Of a stretch of DNA of 5,842 nt, positions 5,614 to 5,842 are shown one piece after another. This DNA is from Holosporales bacterium (lineage in GTDB: Bacteria; Pseudomonadota; Alphaproteobacteria; RUG11792): the NCBI GenBank assembly GCA_031267075.1, contig JAIRZU010000049.1, positions 1 through 5,842 on the forward strand, in the 5' to 3' direction. Within the stretch, counting starts at the first letter, position 1, and the number at the start of each line of letters is the position of its first letter. The translations under genes were made by a program, and so were the position numbers. The notes beneath the pieces were generated by a model. The model searched no databases. It was given only the letters and a program-made list of their open reading frames with translations, and was not told where the DNA came from.

Positions 5614-5625
5614 CCATGGACATAT

Positions 5626-5648
5626 GAGGTGCCTACCCAGGCTACCTC
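5626..5648 (+). promoter_or_regulatory. GC-rich leader hairpin upstream of the right-edge gene
   Basis: GAGGTGCCT (5626-5634) pairs with AGGC (5639-5642) and ACCTC (5644-5648) around an ACCC loop, with one bulged T. This gives nine pairs. It lies 35 nt before the ribosome binding site of the next gene and lacks a following T-run, so it looks like a 5'-leader structure more than a terminator. Confidence 0.4.
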
Positions 5649-5683
5649 TTAATCATCAAAAACAGATCAATTAACATTTTTAG

Positions 5684-5690
5684 AAAGGAG
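5684..5690 (+). promoter_or_regulatory. Strong ribosome binding site AAAGGAG
   Basis: AAAGGAG ends 7 nt before ATG 5698, a near-perfect match and spacing. It is the main reason for calling a real gene at the right edge despite the short visible sequence. Confidence 0.8.
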
Positions 5691-5697
5691 ACATAGC

Positions 5698-5842
5698 ATG
5701 TCTAGCTTAAACAAACAAACTTTAAATCCCATTCGTAACCTTCAGAATCAGAACTTATGGAGAGCCACCACGAAACATCCCCACGAAATGCAAGCGATAT
5801 CTACATCCACAGAAAACATAAATCCTCCTACCCCTCTTATCC
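5698..5842 (+). CDS. Start of an unrecognised gene, cut by the right edge
   Basis: Forty-eight codons are open from ATG 5698 to the window end. The N-terminus (MSSLNKQTLNPIRNLQNQNL, later TSTENINPPTP) is polar, rich in Asn, Gln, Thr and Pro, and has no signal peptide or membrane segment. The AAAGGAG site makes the start convincing. Its base composition is more AT-rich than the three secreted-protein genes. A disordered, polar N-terminus of this kind occurs in effectors of type III/IV secretion as well as in many other proteins, so no function is assigned. Confidence 0.65.
   Translation, partial: MSSLNKQTLNPIRNLQNQNLWRATTKHPHEMQAISTSTENINPPTPLI

Overview
The window suggests a host-associated, probably obligately intracellular bacterium. 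Four observations point this way: an AdiC-like amino-acid exchanger; three genes for secreted coiled-coil proteins with no recognisable relatives; moderate GC (roughly half, by eye); and small single-gene transcription units with little operon structure. A Holosporales/Rickettsiales-like alphaproteobacterium would fit, but no marker gene settles the taxonomy. I see no rRNA, tRNA, CRISPR, transposase or phage gene.

Layout. (1) Positions 1-2518, minus strand: one uninterrupted reading frame of 839 codons runs off the left edge with no stop. It encodes a Sec-exported, repeat-built coiled-coil protein made of two diverged copies of a ~170-210-residue domain, each followed by a coiled coil. (2) 2519-2720: divergent control region with a very good sigma70-type promoter for the minus-strand gene and a plausible one for the permease. 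(3) 2721-4022, plus: AdiC-like APC-superfamily amino-acid antiporter. (4) 4126-4488, plus: small secreted coiled-coil protein with a duplicated heptad. (5) 4497-5481, minus: a third secreted protein, convergent with (4). Its signal peptide and body lie in different frames, joined at an (AG)8 dinucleotide tract. This looks like a phase-variable gene caught in the OFF state, or a frameshift or assembly error. (6) 5482-5697: divergent intergenic region with palindromes and a leader hairpin. (7) 5698-5842, plus: start of an unrecognised gene with a strong ribosome binding site, cut by the right edge.

As a whole, a housekeeping-type nutrient exchanger sits among fast-evolving exported proteins. 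In the two coiled-coil genes all tandem repeats are multiples of three (18, 21, 66, 75 and 105 bp), so copy number can change without breaking the frame. The third gene carries a 2-bp repeat that must break the frame when it changes. I infer that this is a host-interaction locus using two modes of variation: length or antigenic variation, and ON/OFF switching. No function for the three secreted proteins can be read from sequence alone.
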